This document shows, in pieces, positions 7,806-15,150 of a DNA stretch of 64,000 nucleotides. The DNA lies in assembly GCA_963772645.1 (NCBI GenBank), contig CAVYYD010000008.1, forward strand, positions 62,001 to 126,000, given 5' to 3'. This stretch comes from DASSQJ01 sp963772645 (GTDB taxonomy: Bacteria > Actinomycetota > Actinomycetes > Actinomycetales > Dermatophilaceae). Every line of letters starts with the position of its first letter. The stretch's first letter is position 1. A program made the translations under genes and the position numbers. Under the pieces are notes generated by a model, which worked only from the letters and a program-made list of their open reading frames with translations, was not told where the DNA came from and searched no databases.

Positions 7806-8879
7806 ATGACAGCGTCACCGGCCCCCGCCCCCTTCGCGTGCACTCGCGTCGACACGGCCCGCCTGACGACGAACGTCTGGACGAGCGGGCCGGAGGACGG
7901 CGTCCCGCTCCTCCTCGTGCACGGCAACCTCTCGACCGGCGGGTTCTGGGCCTACGTCGCCGCCGAGCTCCCGGACGACGTCCGCGTCATCGCCCCCGAC
8001 CTGCGTGGCTTCGGCCGCACCGACGCCGAGCCGGTCGACGCCACCCGCGGGCTCGGCGACATGGCCGAGGACGTCCACGCGCTCCTCGAGGCCCTCGGCC
8101 TCGCGGGGCGCCGGGCGGTGAGCTCCGCCGGCTGGTCGATGGGCGCCGGTGTGCTCCAGCAGCTGGCCGTCGCCCATCCCGACGACCTCGCGAGCATCAC
8201 CTTCGTCGCCCCGCTCAGCCCCTACGGGTTCGGCGGCACGGTCGGAGAGGACGGCAGGCTCGCCTTCCCCGACGGCGCGGCCAGCGGGGGCGGCGGTGCC
8301 AACCCCGAGCTCGTCCGCCGGCTGGCCGAGAAGGACGCCGGGGCGGAGGACCCGGCGACGAGCCCGCGGGTCATCCTGCGGACGTTCTTCGGCGCCGAGG
8401 GCAACGCCGGGCACGTCGACGAGGACTTCCTCACCGACGAGCTCCTCACGACCGTCACCGGCGATGACTTCTACCCCGGTGACTCCACGCCGTCCGAGAA
8501 CTGGCCCACCCTCGCCCCCGGTGGCCGGGGCATCCTCAACACGATGGCGCCCACCCACTTCCGCACCGCCGACGACCTCGTCGCCCTCGACCCGAAGCCG
8601 CCCGTCACCTGGGTGCACGGTACGGCCGACCAGGTGGTCAGCGACCGGTCGATGTTCGACCTCGCCACGCTCGGCGAGCTCGGCGCGGTACCGGGCTGGC
8701 CCGGGGCGGACGTCCTGCCCCCGCAGCCGATGGTCACCCAGATGAGGGCCGTGCTGGCACGGTACGCCGCAGCCGGGGGCAGCGTCCGTGAGGTCGCGCT
8801 CGAGGGTGTCGGTCACGGCATCCCGCTGGCGGCACCCGCTCGCCTGGCCGAGGAGCTCGTCGCAAGCCTCGTGCGCTGA
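7806..8879 (+). CDS. Alpha/beta hydrolase
   Basis: A 357-residue cytoplasmic alpha/beta-hydrolase fold enzyme. It has the oxyanion HGN motif at residues 39-41, nucleophile Ser111 in GWSMGAG, a cap region (about 145-270) and the catalytic His in GVGHGIPL near the C-terminus. The substrate is unknown. The long cap and the late HGTADQ strand are seen in esterases and haloperoxidase-like members. GAGGAGCG stands 3-8 bases before ATG 7806, whereas the open frame running upstream through the kinase gene is only a shadow. A hairpin at 8894 closes the unit. Confidence 0.85.
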   Translation: MTASPAPAPFACTRVDTARLTTNVWTSGPEDGVPLLLVHGNLSTGGFWAYVAAELPDDVRVIAPDLRGFGRTDAEPVDATRGLGDMAEDVHALLEALGLAGRRAVSSAGWSMGAGVLQQLAVAHPDDLASITFVAPLSPYGFGGTVGEDGRLAFPDGAASGGGGANPELVRRLAEKDAGAEDPATSPRVILRTFFGAEGNAGHVDEDFLTDELLTTVTGDDFYPGDSTPSENWPTLAPGGRGILNTMAPTHFRTADDLVALDPKPPVTWVHGTADQVVSDRSMFDLATLGELGAVPGWPGADVLPPQPMVTQMRAVLARYAAAGGSVREVALEGVGHGIPLAAPARLAEELVASLVR

Positions 8880-8893
8880 CGGGGTCCGCGGCC

Positions 8894-8917
8894 GCCGGGG
8901 GGCCCGGAGCCCCCGGC
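8894..8917 (+). terminator. Hairpin terminator after the hydrolase
   Basis: GCCGGGGG (8894-8901) pairs with CCCCCGGC (8910-8917) around an 8-base loop, 15 bases after the stop codon. No T-run follows, as is usual at this GC content. Confidence 0.5.
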
Positions 8918-8945
8918 GCGTACCGGGCGGTCCCCGGGTGCGGCG

Positions 8946-8958
8946 TATCCTGATGTGG
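8946..8958 (+). promoter_or_regulatory. Leaderless promoter: -10 TATCCT before GTG 8958
   Basis: TATCCT (8946-8951) fits the actinobacterial -10 consensus and ends 6 bases before the GTG at 8958. The transcript would therefore begin at or next to the start codon. I see no good -35 and no ribosome-binding site, which supports leaderless translation. Confidence 0.55.
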
Positions 8959-9158
8959 TGAGCGGCAATCGGACACGGCGACGTCCGGAGCCGCTGTGCC
9001 CCATCCGCGTCGGTGAGCACTGCACCCTCTGTGTGCCCGGAGCCACCGGGCCCCAGGACTGCGGGCTCGTCTACCTCGTCATGGACGACGAGGAGCTGCG
9101 TGAGGCGCTGGCCGAGAACCGGCGCTCCCGTCGGCAGGCCGAGCGCGCCATCGGCTGA
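8958..9158 (+). CDS. Small cysteine-rich protein, DUF6767-like
   Basis: A 66-residue protein with three closely spaced cysteines (LCPIRVGEHCTLC) and a fourth in QDCGLVYLV, then an acidic helix and an Arg-rich tail. From memory it matches the actinobacterial DUF6767 family; its function is unknown. The cysteine spacing would allow metal binding. I prefer GTG 8958 over 8955 because of the -10 element just upstream. It is a single gene, not part of an operon. Confidence 0.7.
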   Translation: MSGNRTRRRPEPLCPIRVGEHCTLCVPGATGPQDCGLVYLVMDDEELREALAENRRSRRQAERAIG

Positions 9159-9369
9159 CCGGGTCGCGTCGGGGGCCCTGGCCCGCTGGCGCGGCACGAG
9201 CCCCGATGACCCATCCATGGTCGGGTGCGAGTCCGAGGCGGGTCCATGCCCCGCCCGGGTCCACGGCTCAGCGCGCGAGCCCTCCACCTCCCGGCGCGCG
9301 AGTCCCCCACCGTCCGACCCGAGCCGGCAGGTCTGCATGTGGCCGCGTTGGCGCGTTGTGAACACCCGG

Positions 9370-9398
9370 TTGCAATCGAACAGATGTTCGAGTATCAT
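9370..9398 (+). promoter_or_regulatory. SOS promoter: TTGCAA, perfect LexA box, TATCAT
   Basis: A -35 TTGCAA (9370-9375) and a -10 TATCAT (9393-9398) are 17 bp apart, and the spacer holds TCGAACAGATGTTCGA (9376-9391). That is a perfect dyad of the actinobacterial LexA consensus TCGAAC-N4-GTTCGA. LexA bound here would cover the whole promoter. The ATG at 9405 follows the -10 by 6 bases, so the transcript is probably leaderless. Confidence 0.88.
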
Positions 9399-9404
9399 GC
9401 GAAG

Positions 9405-10877
9405 ATGGCGAGGCACACCGAGAGGCAGGGGGAGCGACGCTCCCGCCTCGACGGTGCGGTCGCGGCCATCCAAGGCCTGCTCGAGGCCCTCCACGAGGCG
9501 TCCGGTCCAGAGCTTGCCGAGCTCGCTGGGCTGCTCGACGACGTCGGAGCAGCCGCCGGAGCGGCCCGGGTCGCCGTGGTCGCCGAGGCGGTCCGTCGCG
9601 GCGAGGTGTCACCCGGAGAGGCCCACGCCTGGGTCCGTGAGCAGTGCCCGTCGCTACGACAGGGCGGCGCGGGCCATGTCGCCCGGGTCGCCGTCGAGGT
9701 CGCCGCCGGCGGCTCCTCCCTCACCGTCGGAGACCCGGACCCCGACGGCCCGGTCGGAATCGTGTGGGCCGCGGTGCGGTCCGGCTCCCTCTCGCCGTCG
9801 AACGCGGTGGCAGTGTGGCGGGAGGTGGAGCGGTTGGTGCCACTGTTGAACCCCGAGGCGGTCGGTACGGTCACGACCGCCCTTGTCGGCCTCGCCGAGC
9901 AGTGGGGGCCGGCGATGATGCGGGGGTTGCGCCCTCGTCTGGTCGCCGCGCACGGTCGGCAGGGAGCACTCGACGACCTCCACCACCGGCTCGCCGCCGC
10001 GGCTCGGCTGTCGTCCCCCTTCATCGAGTCCGGTGACCTCACCGAGTACCAGCTCCTCATGACGCCCGCCCAGGCCGCGGCTCTGGAGGCAGCCATCGGT
10101 CCGCTGTCCGCACCGTCTCCCAACCCCGAGACCGGAGAGCGTGACCTTCGCCCGAGCGGACAGCGTCGTGTGGAGGCCCTCGCGCAGGTGTGCCTGCGGT
10201 CCTCGGCCGGGGATGCCGATGACACCGCCGCCGTGGCCGGTTCGCCCGCGGTGCTCCACGTGAGCGTCGAGCTCTCCGACCTCGAGGCGCGAACCGGTGC
10301 GGGCGAGGTGCTCGGCTCCACGGCCGACGGCACGCTCATCGCCCCCGACGACCTGCGCCGTATCGCCTGCGACGCCGCCCTCGTGCCGTACGTGCTCGGA
10401 ACGGCCGGGGAGGTGCTCGACGTCGGTCGTGCGGCACGGCTGTTCACTCGCGCTCAGCGTCGGCTGTTGTGGCAGCGAGACCGTGGCTGCACCTACCCCG
10501 GGTGCACCGCACCCCCCAGCTGGGCGCGGGCCCACCACGTCCGGCACTGGGCCGACGGAGGCCGGTCGGAGCCCCTCAACGCCGCACTGCTCTGTCAGCG
10601 TCACCACACCGTGGTGCACCGACGACGGTTGTGGGCCGTGGTCGGCGCGGTACCCGACCAGCACGGCCGGTCGGTCGTCTGGGACCTTGCCGAGGGCTCC
10701 TACGATCGTGCCCTCGCCAACGATCGACTCGCAGGGGTGGAGCCGCGCGGAGCTCCGGTTCGTGCCCGGCTCGTGGCGGCCGCGACCGGTCCACCACGCG
10801 AGCCGGAGCTCGACCTCGACCGGTGGTGGGACGAGGAGGAGTACGACGACCCCGCGTGGAAGGAGCCGGCTGCGTGA
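9405..10877 (+). CDS. HNH endonuclease signature protein, DUF222/13E12 family, SOS-controlled
   Basis: A 490-residue member of the 13E12 repeat family: an N-terminal DUF222 helical region (about 10-330) followed by an HNH nuclease module (about 360-405). The module shows CTYPGC, the double His in RAHHVRHWADGG, the Asn in EPLNAALLCQRHH and a final His, so zinc and catalytic residues appear intact. The start was placed at ATG 9405 because the promoter and LexA box lie immediately upstream; longer frames from 9225 or 9384 would read through them. Members in mycobacteria are also LexA-regulated (established knowledge). Its substrate and role in DNA damage are unknown. Confidence 0.88.
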   Translation: MARHTERQGERRSRLDGAVAAIQGLLEALHEASGPELAELAGLLDDVGAAAGAARVAVVAEAVRRGEVSPGEAHAWVREQCPSLRQGGAGHVARVAVEVAAGGSSLTVGDPDPDGPVGIVWAAVRSGSLSPSNAVAVWREVERLVPLLNPEAVGTVTTALVGLAEQWGPAMMRGLRPRLVAAHGRQGALDDLHHRLAAAARLSSPFIESGDLTEYQLLMTPAQAAALEAAIGPLSAPSPNPETGERDLRPSGQRRVEALAQVCLRSSAGDADDTAAVAGSPAVLHVSVELSDLEARTGAGEVLGSTADGTLIAPDDLRRIACDAALVPYVLGTAGEVLDVGRAARLFTRAQRRLLWQRDRGCTYPGCTAPPSWARAHHVRHWADGGRSEPLNAALLCQRHHTVVHRRRLWAVVGAVPDQHGRSVVWDLAEGSYDRALANDRLAGVEPRGAPVRARLVAAATGPPREPELDLDRWWDEEEYDDPAWKEPAA

Positions 10878-11219
10878 GGCATCCGGGTCAGGCGCTCCGG
10901 GTCGGCTGCGCAGGTCCGGTACGCCCCCTGGACGCTTGTGGGGCTAGCCCGCATCGGGCTCCCACGCCCACGCTCCACCCGGCGGCTCCACTAGGGACGC
11001 CACGTCTGGCGCCCGTGGGGATGCGGGTTCGGCACCCACAGACTCGCGTCAGGGGTGCACGCTCTACGCCGAGAGGCTCGCCCTCACGGATGGCCGGTCA
11101 GGCGGCCCGCCCAGGGGTCAACTCCACGCGGGTCCGCGCCCGGCACGGGGTTCCGGCGCCGGGCCTCGCGCCCCGTCGCCGGGGAGAGCAGGTGACCACC
11201 TCCCGGTCGGGGCTCCGGG
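10878..11219. other. Gene-free convergent spacer
   Basis: About 340 bases between the HNH gene (plus strand) and the DoxX-like gene (minus strand). Open frames here have Arg/Pro-rich shadow composition. I see no convincing gene, RNA or strong hairpin. Confidence 0.5.
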
Positions 11220-11705
11220 TCAGCTGCGGGACCGCGACCGAGCGAGGCGGCGCTGGTGGCGGGTGTCGCCGGCGTACAGCGCCCAGGCGATGAGGACCGG
11301 CTGGGCGGCGAGGCGCGCCATCCGCTTCTGGTCGGTGTCGAGGCCGAAACCGTCCTTGCGCTCGAGCCACTGGGCCACATTGCCGGGGAAGACGGCGACG
11401 AAGAACGCGGCACCGGCGGTGCCGAGACGGGCACGGGTCGGCTGCCGCCAGCCGAGCAGGGTCGCGGCACCCAGGGCCACCTCGGCGCAGCCGGACCACA
11501 CGACGACGTCGTCGGGGTCGAACGGCACCCACTCGGGGACCTGCGCCCGGAACTCCTCACGCGACCTCGTCAGGTGCCCGATGCCGGCACCGACGAGGGC
11601 GGCGCCGAGGGCGACCTTGCTCACTGCGCGAAGGGCGCGGCGAGCCCGGCCGCGGGTCTCAGGAGGCTGCGCGGAGTCTCGTCCCATCCGGGGATTCTCG
11701 CGCAT
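11220..11705 (-). CDS. DoxX-like small membrane protein
   Basis: About 155-161 residues with four hydrophobic helices. Features typical of the DoxX family are a first helix with GIGHLTRS, a short loop (VPEWVPFDPDDVVVWSG) and a helix AEVALGAATLLG. The role of such proteins is poorly defined; some act in redox or sulfur metabolism. The start may be at 11705 or at the internal ATG 11687 (MGRDSAQ). The C-terminus is a basic tail on the cytoplasmic side. It has no operon partners. Confidence 0.75.
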   Translation of the reverse strand: MRENPRMGRDSAQPPETRGRARRALRAVSKVALGAALVGAGIGHLTRSREEFRAQVPEWVPFDPDDVVVWSGCAEVALGAATLLGWRQPTRARLGTAGAAFFVAVFPGNVAQWLERKDGFGLDTDQKRMARLAAQPVLIAWALYAGDTRHQRRLARSRSRS

Positions 11706-11860
11706 CCGCCGCGCCGGTGGGCCCCACGCGGCGACCCGGCCCGCCCCCGCGTCGCGACCTAGGCGGCTCCCACGCAGCGACCTGCCCCGCTCCCACGCGG
11801 CGACCCGGCCGCTCCAGCTCGGCCGCCGCGGTGTCGGTGGCCGTTCGTAGTGTCTCGGGG

Positions 11861-12352
11861 ATGGACCACCGCCGACACTGGCTCCTCGTCGCCTCTCGGG
11901 ACCATGCCCTGCGCGGCGTCGACGGCGGGTTCGTCATGGCCAACCACGGCAAGCGCGCGCCGCTGGCCCGGATGTCGCCCGGCGACGGCATCCTCGTCTA
12001 CTCGCCGCGGACGTCCCATCCAGGCGGCGAATCGCTGCGCGCGGTCACGGTCATCGGGCAGGTCACCGGTGAGGAGCCCGAACCGAGCTCGGCGATCCCC
12101 GGCGGGTTCCGGCGGCGGGCCTCCCTCCGTGTCGTGGAGCCGCCACTCCCCCTCGACGACGTCCGCGATCACCTTCCGGTGAGCCGGCTCCGGTTCGGTT
12201 TCGTCGAGCTCGACCCCGCCGCTGCAGAGGCGGTGCGAGCCCGCGTCTCTCGAGGTCGAAGCGTCGGCCACGCCGTTCGCTCCGGCAACGAGGTCGACCC
12301 CGACGGCACTCCCGTCGGGTCGACCTCAGCGAGTGCGCAAGGGGGGATTTGA
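11861..12352 (+). CDS. EVE-domain protein
   Basis: A 163-residue protein whose first 125 residues match the EVE domain: HWLLVASRDHALRGVDGGF, then NHGKRAPLARMSPGDGILVYSP, and a final strand SRLRFGFVELDP. EVE domains bind modified bases in DNA or RNA (established for the PUA/EVE group). The start is ATG 11861; the frame is open earlier but that part looks non-coding. The last 20-25 residues are encoded by a tRNA terminator hairpin and by the 3' end of the convergent tRNA-Leu gene, an unusual overlap. No restriction or defence genes adjoin it. Confidence 0.85.
   Translation: MDHRRHWLLVASRDHALRGVDGGFVMANHGKRAPLARMSPGDGILVYSPRTSHPGGESLRAVTVIGQVTGEEPEPSSAIPGGFRRRASLRVVEPPLPLDDVRDHLPVSRLRFGFVELDPAAAEAVRARVSRGRSVGHAVRSGNEVDPDGTPVGSTSASAQGGI
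12290..12327 (-). terminator. Hairpin terminator of tRNA-Leu
   Basis: GAGGTCGACCCCGACGG (12290-12306) pairs with CCGTCGGGTCGACCTC (12312-12327) with one bulged base. It starts 6 bases beyond the tRNA 3' end on the minus strand. The same DNA encodes the tail of the EVE protein on the plus strand. Confidence 0.75.
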
Positions 12353-12416
12353 ACCCCCACGCCCGTAAGGACACTGCCACCTGAAGACAGCGCGTCTGCC
12401 GTTCCGCCACTTGCGC
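12334..12416 (-). tRNA. tRNA-Leu, anticodon CAG
   Basis: An 83-base class II tRNA. The acceptor stem GCGCAAG (12416-12410) pairs with CTTGCGC (12341-12335), with discriminator A at 12334. The anticodon stem CTGTC/GGCAG encloses the loop TTCAGGT, anticodon CAG at 12383-12381, which reads CUG codons. A long variable arm and the T-loop TTCAAAT are present. CCA is not encoded. The 3' end overlaps the convergent EVE frame by 19 bases, and a terminator hairpin follows directly. Confidence 0.95.
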
Positions 12417-12493
12417 GTGACGCTCGCGTGAGCGTCCATAGTCTGCCCGATGCACCCCCGTTGGTCCAAAGCGGCTGCCTCCGGCGGGAGCCA

Positions 12494-13540
12494 TCAGGAC
12501 ATGGCCGGCGCCTCGGCCGCGGGAGGCGGGTGGACTCCCCGGTTGCCTCGCGGGCGCAGCCGTACCCCGGGCAGTGCCGGCGCCGGTATGCGCTCGGTGG
12601 CGCCCGAGTACCCGGGCACGGCGCCGAACCGGGCAGGGCCCCCGGTGGCCTCGGCCTCCCACGCCTGGCGCGCGGCCACGACGTCGTCATGCGAGCGACC
12701 GACGAAGTTCCACCACATGACGAGCTCCTCGCCGAACGGCTCGCCAGCGAGGACCACGAGCAGTGCGCCGTCGGACCCCGCCTCCAGCCGCAGCCCGTCG
12801 CCCACGCCGCCAGCACCACCGGCCGCACCACCGCCAGCACCGCGCTCCGGCGAGCCCGCCGGCGCCGCCGCCCTCGGCCGGGCGTCCATGACACCGAGCT
12901 CGCCCACCCCGAGCGCGGTACCGGCGACGGCGACCGCACCGCTGTCGACGAGCACCCCGACCTCGAAGCCGCTCGGCACCGGCAGGTCCACGGAAGCTCC
13001 CGGGCTCAGGGCCACCTCCACGCCGAGCAGGGCGGTCTCGACGGCGACCGGCGACGTCGAGCCCCACAGCGACCCGACGAAGACCTGAGCCCGCACCCCG
13101 TCCGCAGGCTCCACGACGAGGGGCACGTGGTGCTCGAACCGCGGCTCGACCCGCGCCCTGGCAGCGGGGAGGGCCACCCACAGCTGGACCCCGTGGAGCA
13201 CCGTGGTCGCCGGGGTGGACACCTCCGAGTGGGCGATGCCGCGACCGGCGGTCATGAGGTTGACCTCCCCGGGACGGACCGTGGCCACCGTCCCGAGCGA
13301 GTCGCGGTGCTCCACCTCGCCACTGAACAGCCACGAGACCGTCGCCAGGCCACAGTGCGGGTGCGGGGCGACGTCCATCCCCCCGGTGACCGACACGTCA
13401 TCGGGACCGTAGTGGTCGACGAAGCACCAGGCGCCGACGAACGAACGCTCCCGCGCCGGCAGCGTGCGCCGCACCGTCATCGACCGGGGGCCGCCCAGCG
13501 GGACCTCGCGAGGGACCAGGACGCGGACCGTGTCGAGCAT
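12494..13540 (-). CDS. Pirin family protein
   Basis: A 348-residue bicupin. The N-terminal cupin has the full pirin metal site: His60 and His62 in HPHCGL, His104 and Glu106 in GIAHSE. The region from about residue 195 is the second, degenerate cupin, interrupted by a Gly/Ala-rich insert (about 228-250). The MWWNFVGRSHDDV motif near residue 275 is characteristic of bacterial pirins. Some pirins have quercetinase activity; others modulate transcription or pyruvate metabolism, so the role here is open. It is transcribed away from fhaA with a 136-base gap. Confidence 0.88.
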   Translation of the reverse strand: MLDTVRVLVPREVPLGGPRSMTVRRTLPARERSFVGAWCFVDHYGPDDVSVTGGMDVAPHPHCGLATVSWLFSGEVEHRDSLGTVATVRPGEVNLMTAGRGIAHSEVSTPATTVLHGVQLWVALPAARARVEPRFEHHVPLVVEPADGVRAQVFVGSLWGSTSPVAVETALLGVEVALSPGASVDLPVPSGFEVGVLVDSGAVAVAGTALGVGELGVMDARPRAAAPAGSPERGAGGGAAGGAGGVGDGLRLEAGSDGALLVVLAGEPFGEELVMWWNFVGRSHDDVVAARQAWEAEATGGPARFGAVPGYSGATERIPAPALPGVRLRPRGNRGVHPPPAAEAPAMS

Positions 13541-13676
13541 GCCTCCACGGTACGGTCCGCGACCCTAGGGCACGCCGTCCGCAGCACGCACACGCCCGGC
13601 GGTTACCCTGTCGAGGACGTCTGCAGCCCCGCCGCCACCGGGGCGCTCCGGCCCGAGCCCGAGGAGGAGGTGCGCC

Positions 13677-14627
13677 GTGGGCCTGTTCGACCGCCTCGAG
13701 GCGGGCATCGAGCGCGCCGTCCAGGGCACCTTCGCGCGCCATCTGCGCTCGGCCGTGCACCCCGTGGAGATCGCGAGCCACATCCGCCGGGCGATGGACG
13801 ACCGCGCCGCCACCTCCTCCGGTCGCGCCATCGTGCCCAACCAGTTCGTCATCGAGCTCTCCCCCGGCGACTACGACCGTCTCGCTCCCGACCTCGAGCA
13901 CGTCGAGATGGACCTCGTCGCCGCGGCGGAGGAGCACTGCGACGGCCAGCGCTACCAGCCGGCCGGCCCCATCGACATCATCTTCGAGGAGCACGACGAC
14001 CTCGAGACCGGTGTCTTCCGGCTGCGCCCGTCCAAGGCGTCCCGGCCGCGCGCCACCGGGATGACGGGCCAGCACCGCGCCGTGCGCCCGAGCGACCACA
14101 GCGACAGCCCCCGCGACCTCGGGCCCGGCCCCGGCGGCGTCGCCGGTGCCGGCGGCGGCGTCGATGCCGCCGGTGCCGCCGGTCCGGCCGCAGCGGGTGC
14201 ACGCGCCGCCGGTCCCGGCGCCGCCGGAGCAGCGGCCGCCGGGTCCGCCGGCTCGTCCGGGGTCATCTGGCCCGAGGACGAGCAGCAGCGCGAACCCGCG
14301 CTCCCGCCGCGTCCCCGCCGGGTCAACCCGGCCGACCGGCCCTGGCTCGACGTCGACGGCGAGCGCTACCCGCTGATGGGGGCGATGACGATCCTCGGCC
14401 GCGACGACAGCGCCGACATCATCCTCGACGACCCCGGGATCTCCCGGCGGCACAGCGAGCTGCGCGTCACCACCGACGGCCCCCACTTCGTGACGACCAT
14501 CCGCGACCTCGGCTCGACGAACGGCACCTACGTCAACGGCGAACGCATCACCACCACCCACCTCGACGACGGCGACCGGGTCACCGTCGGGCGGACGTCG
14601 ATCACCTTCCGCGCGGGCAGGCGGTGA
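13677..14627 (+). CDS. fhaA: FhaA: DUF3662 + FHA domain protein
   Basis: A 316-residue signalling adaptor, first gene of the cell-wall kinase operon. The N-terminal DUF3662 domain (about 1-115, starting MGLFDRLEAGIERAV) is followed by an Ala/Gly/Pro-rich linker (about 130-215) and a C-terminal FHA domain (about 225-310) with ISRRHSELR and GSTNGTYVNG, which bind phosphothreonine. In mycobacteria FhaA binds phosphorylated MviN/FhaB and tunes peptidoglycan synthesis at poles and septum (established). The GTG at 13677 follows GAGGAGGAGG with a 6-base space. Confidence 0.93.
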   Translation: MGLFDRLEAGIERAVQGTFARHLRSAVHPVEIASHIRRAMDDRAATSSGRAIVPNQFVIELSPGDYDRLAPDLEHVEMDLVAAAEEHCDGQRYQPAGPIDIIFEEHDDLETGVFRLRPSKASRPRATGMTGQHRAVRPSDHSDSPRDLGPGPGGVAGAGGGVDAAGAAGPAAAGARAAGPGAAGAAAAGSAGSSGVIWPEDEQQREPALPPRPRRVNPADRPWLDVDGERYPLMGAMTILGRDDSADIILDDPGISRRHSELRVTTDGPHFVTTIRDLGSTNGTYVNGERITTTHLDDGDRVTVGRTSITFRAGRR

Positions 14628-14637
14628 GGCTCCGGTG

Positions 14638-15147
14638 ATGAGCGAGCTGACCCTCACCGTGCTCCGGCTCGGTCTCCTCGTGCTGCTCTGGATCTTCGTC
14701 TTCTCGGTCGTCGGCGTCCTGCGCGGAGACCTCTACGGAACCCGGGTCAAGCGCCGGACGGCGAGCGCCGAGGAGCGCCGCGCCGCCCCTCCGCCGGACC
14801 GGCGCCGGCCGGTCCGTGGCGCCCGCGCGGCCGGCGGCCGGGCCGGCCGCAAGGGCCCGACCCGGCTCGTCGTCACCGCCGGCCCACTCGCCGGCACCAC
14901 CCTCCCGCTGCGCCCCTCCGGCACCCTCATCGGCCGCAGCCCCGAGTGCGCCCTCGTCCTCGACGACGACTACGCCTCCGGCCGCCACGCCCGCCTCTTC
15001 CAGTCCGGCGACGGGACCTGGATGGTCGAGGACCTCCGCTCCACCAACGGCACCTACCTCGGCGCCACCCGCCTCACCGAGCCGCGGGAGGTGGCCGCCG
15101 GCAGCGTCCTGCGCATCGGCCAGACCGTGCTGGAGCTGCAGAGGTAG
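14638..15147 (+). CDS. fhaB: FhaB (FipA-like): membrane-tethered FHA protein
   Basis: 169 residues: one N-terminal membrane helix (about 7-29), a basic linker rich in Arg/Ala/Pro, and an FHA domain (about 75-165) with the phosphothreonine-binding motifs ASGRHARLF and STNGTYLG. It sits 10 bases after fhaA and 3 before pstP. In mycobacteria the counterpart links PknA/PknB signalling to FtsZ and FtsQ. I chose ATG 14638, although GTG 14635 is also possible. Confidence 0.92.
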   Translation: MSELTLTVLRLGLLVLLWIFVFSVVGVLRGDLYGTRVKRRTASAEERRAAPPPDRRRPVRGARAAGGRAGRKGPTRLVVTAGPLAGTTLPLRPSGTLIGRSPECALVLDDDYASGRHARLFQSGDGTWMVEDLRSTNGTYLGATRLTEPREVAAGSVLRIGQTVLELQR

Positions 15148-15150
15148 CCG

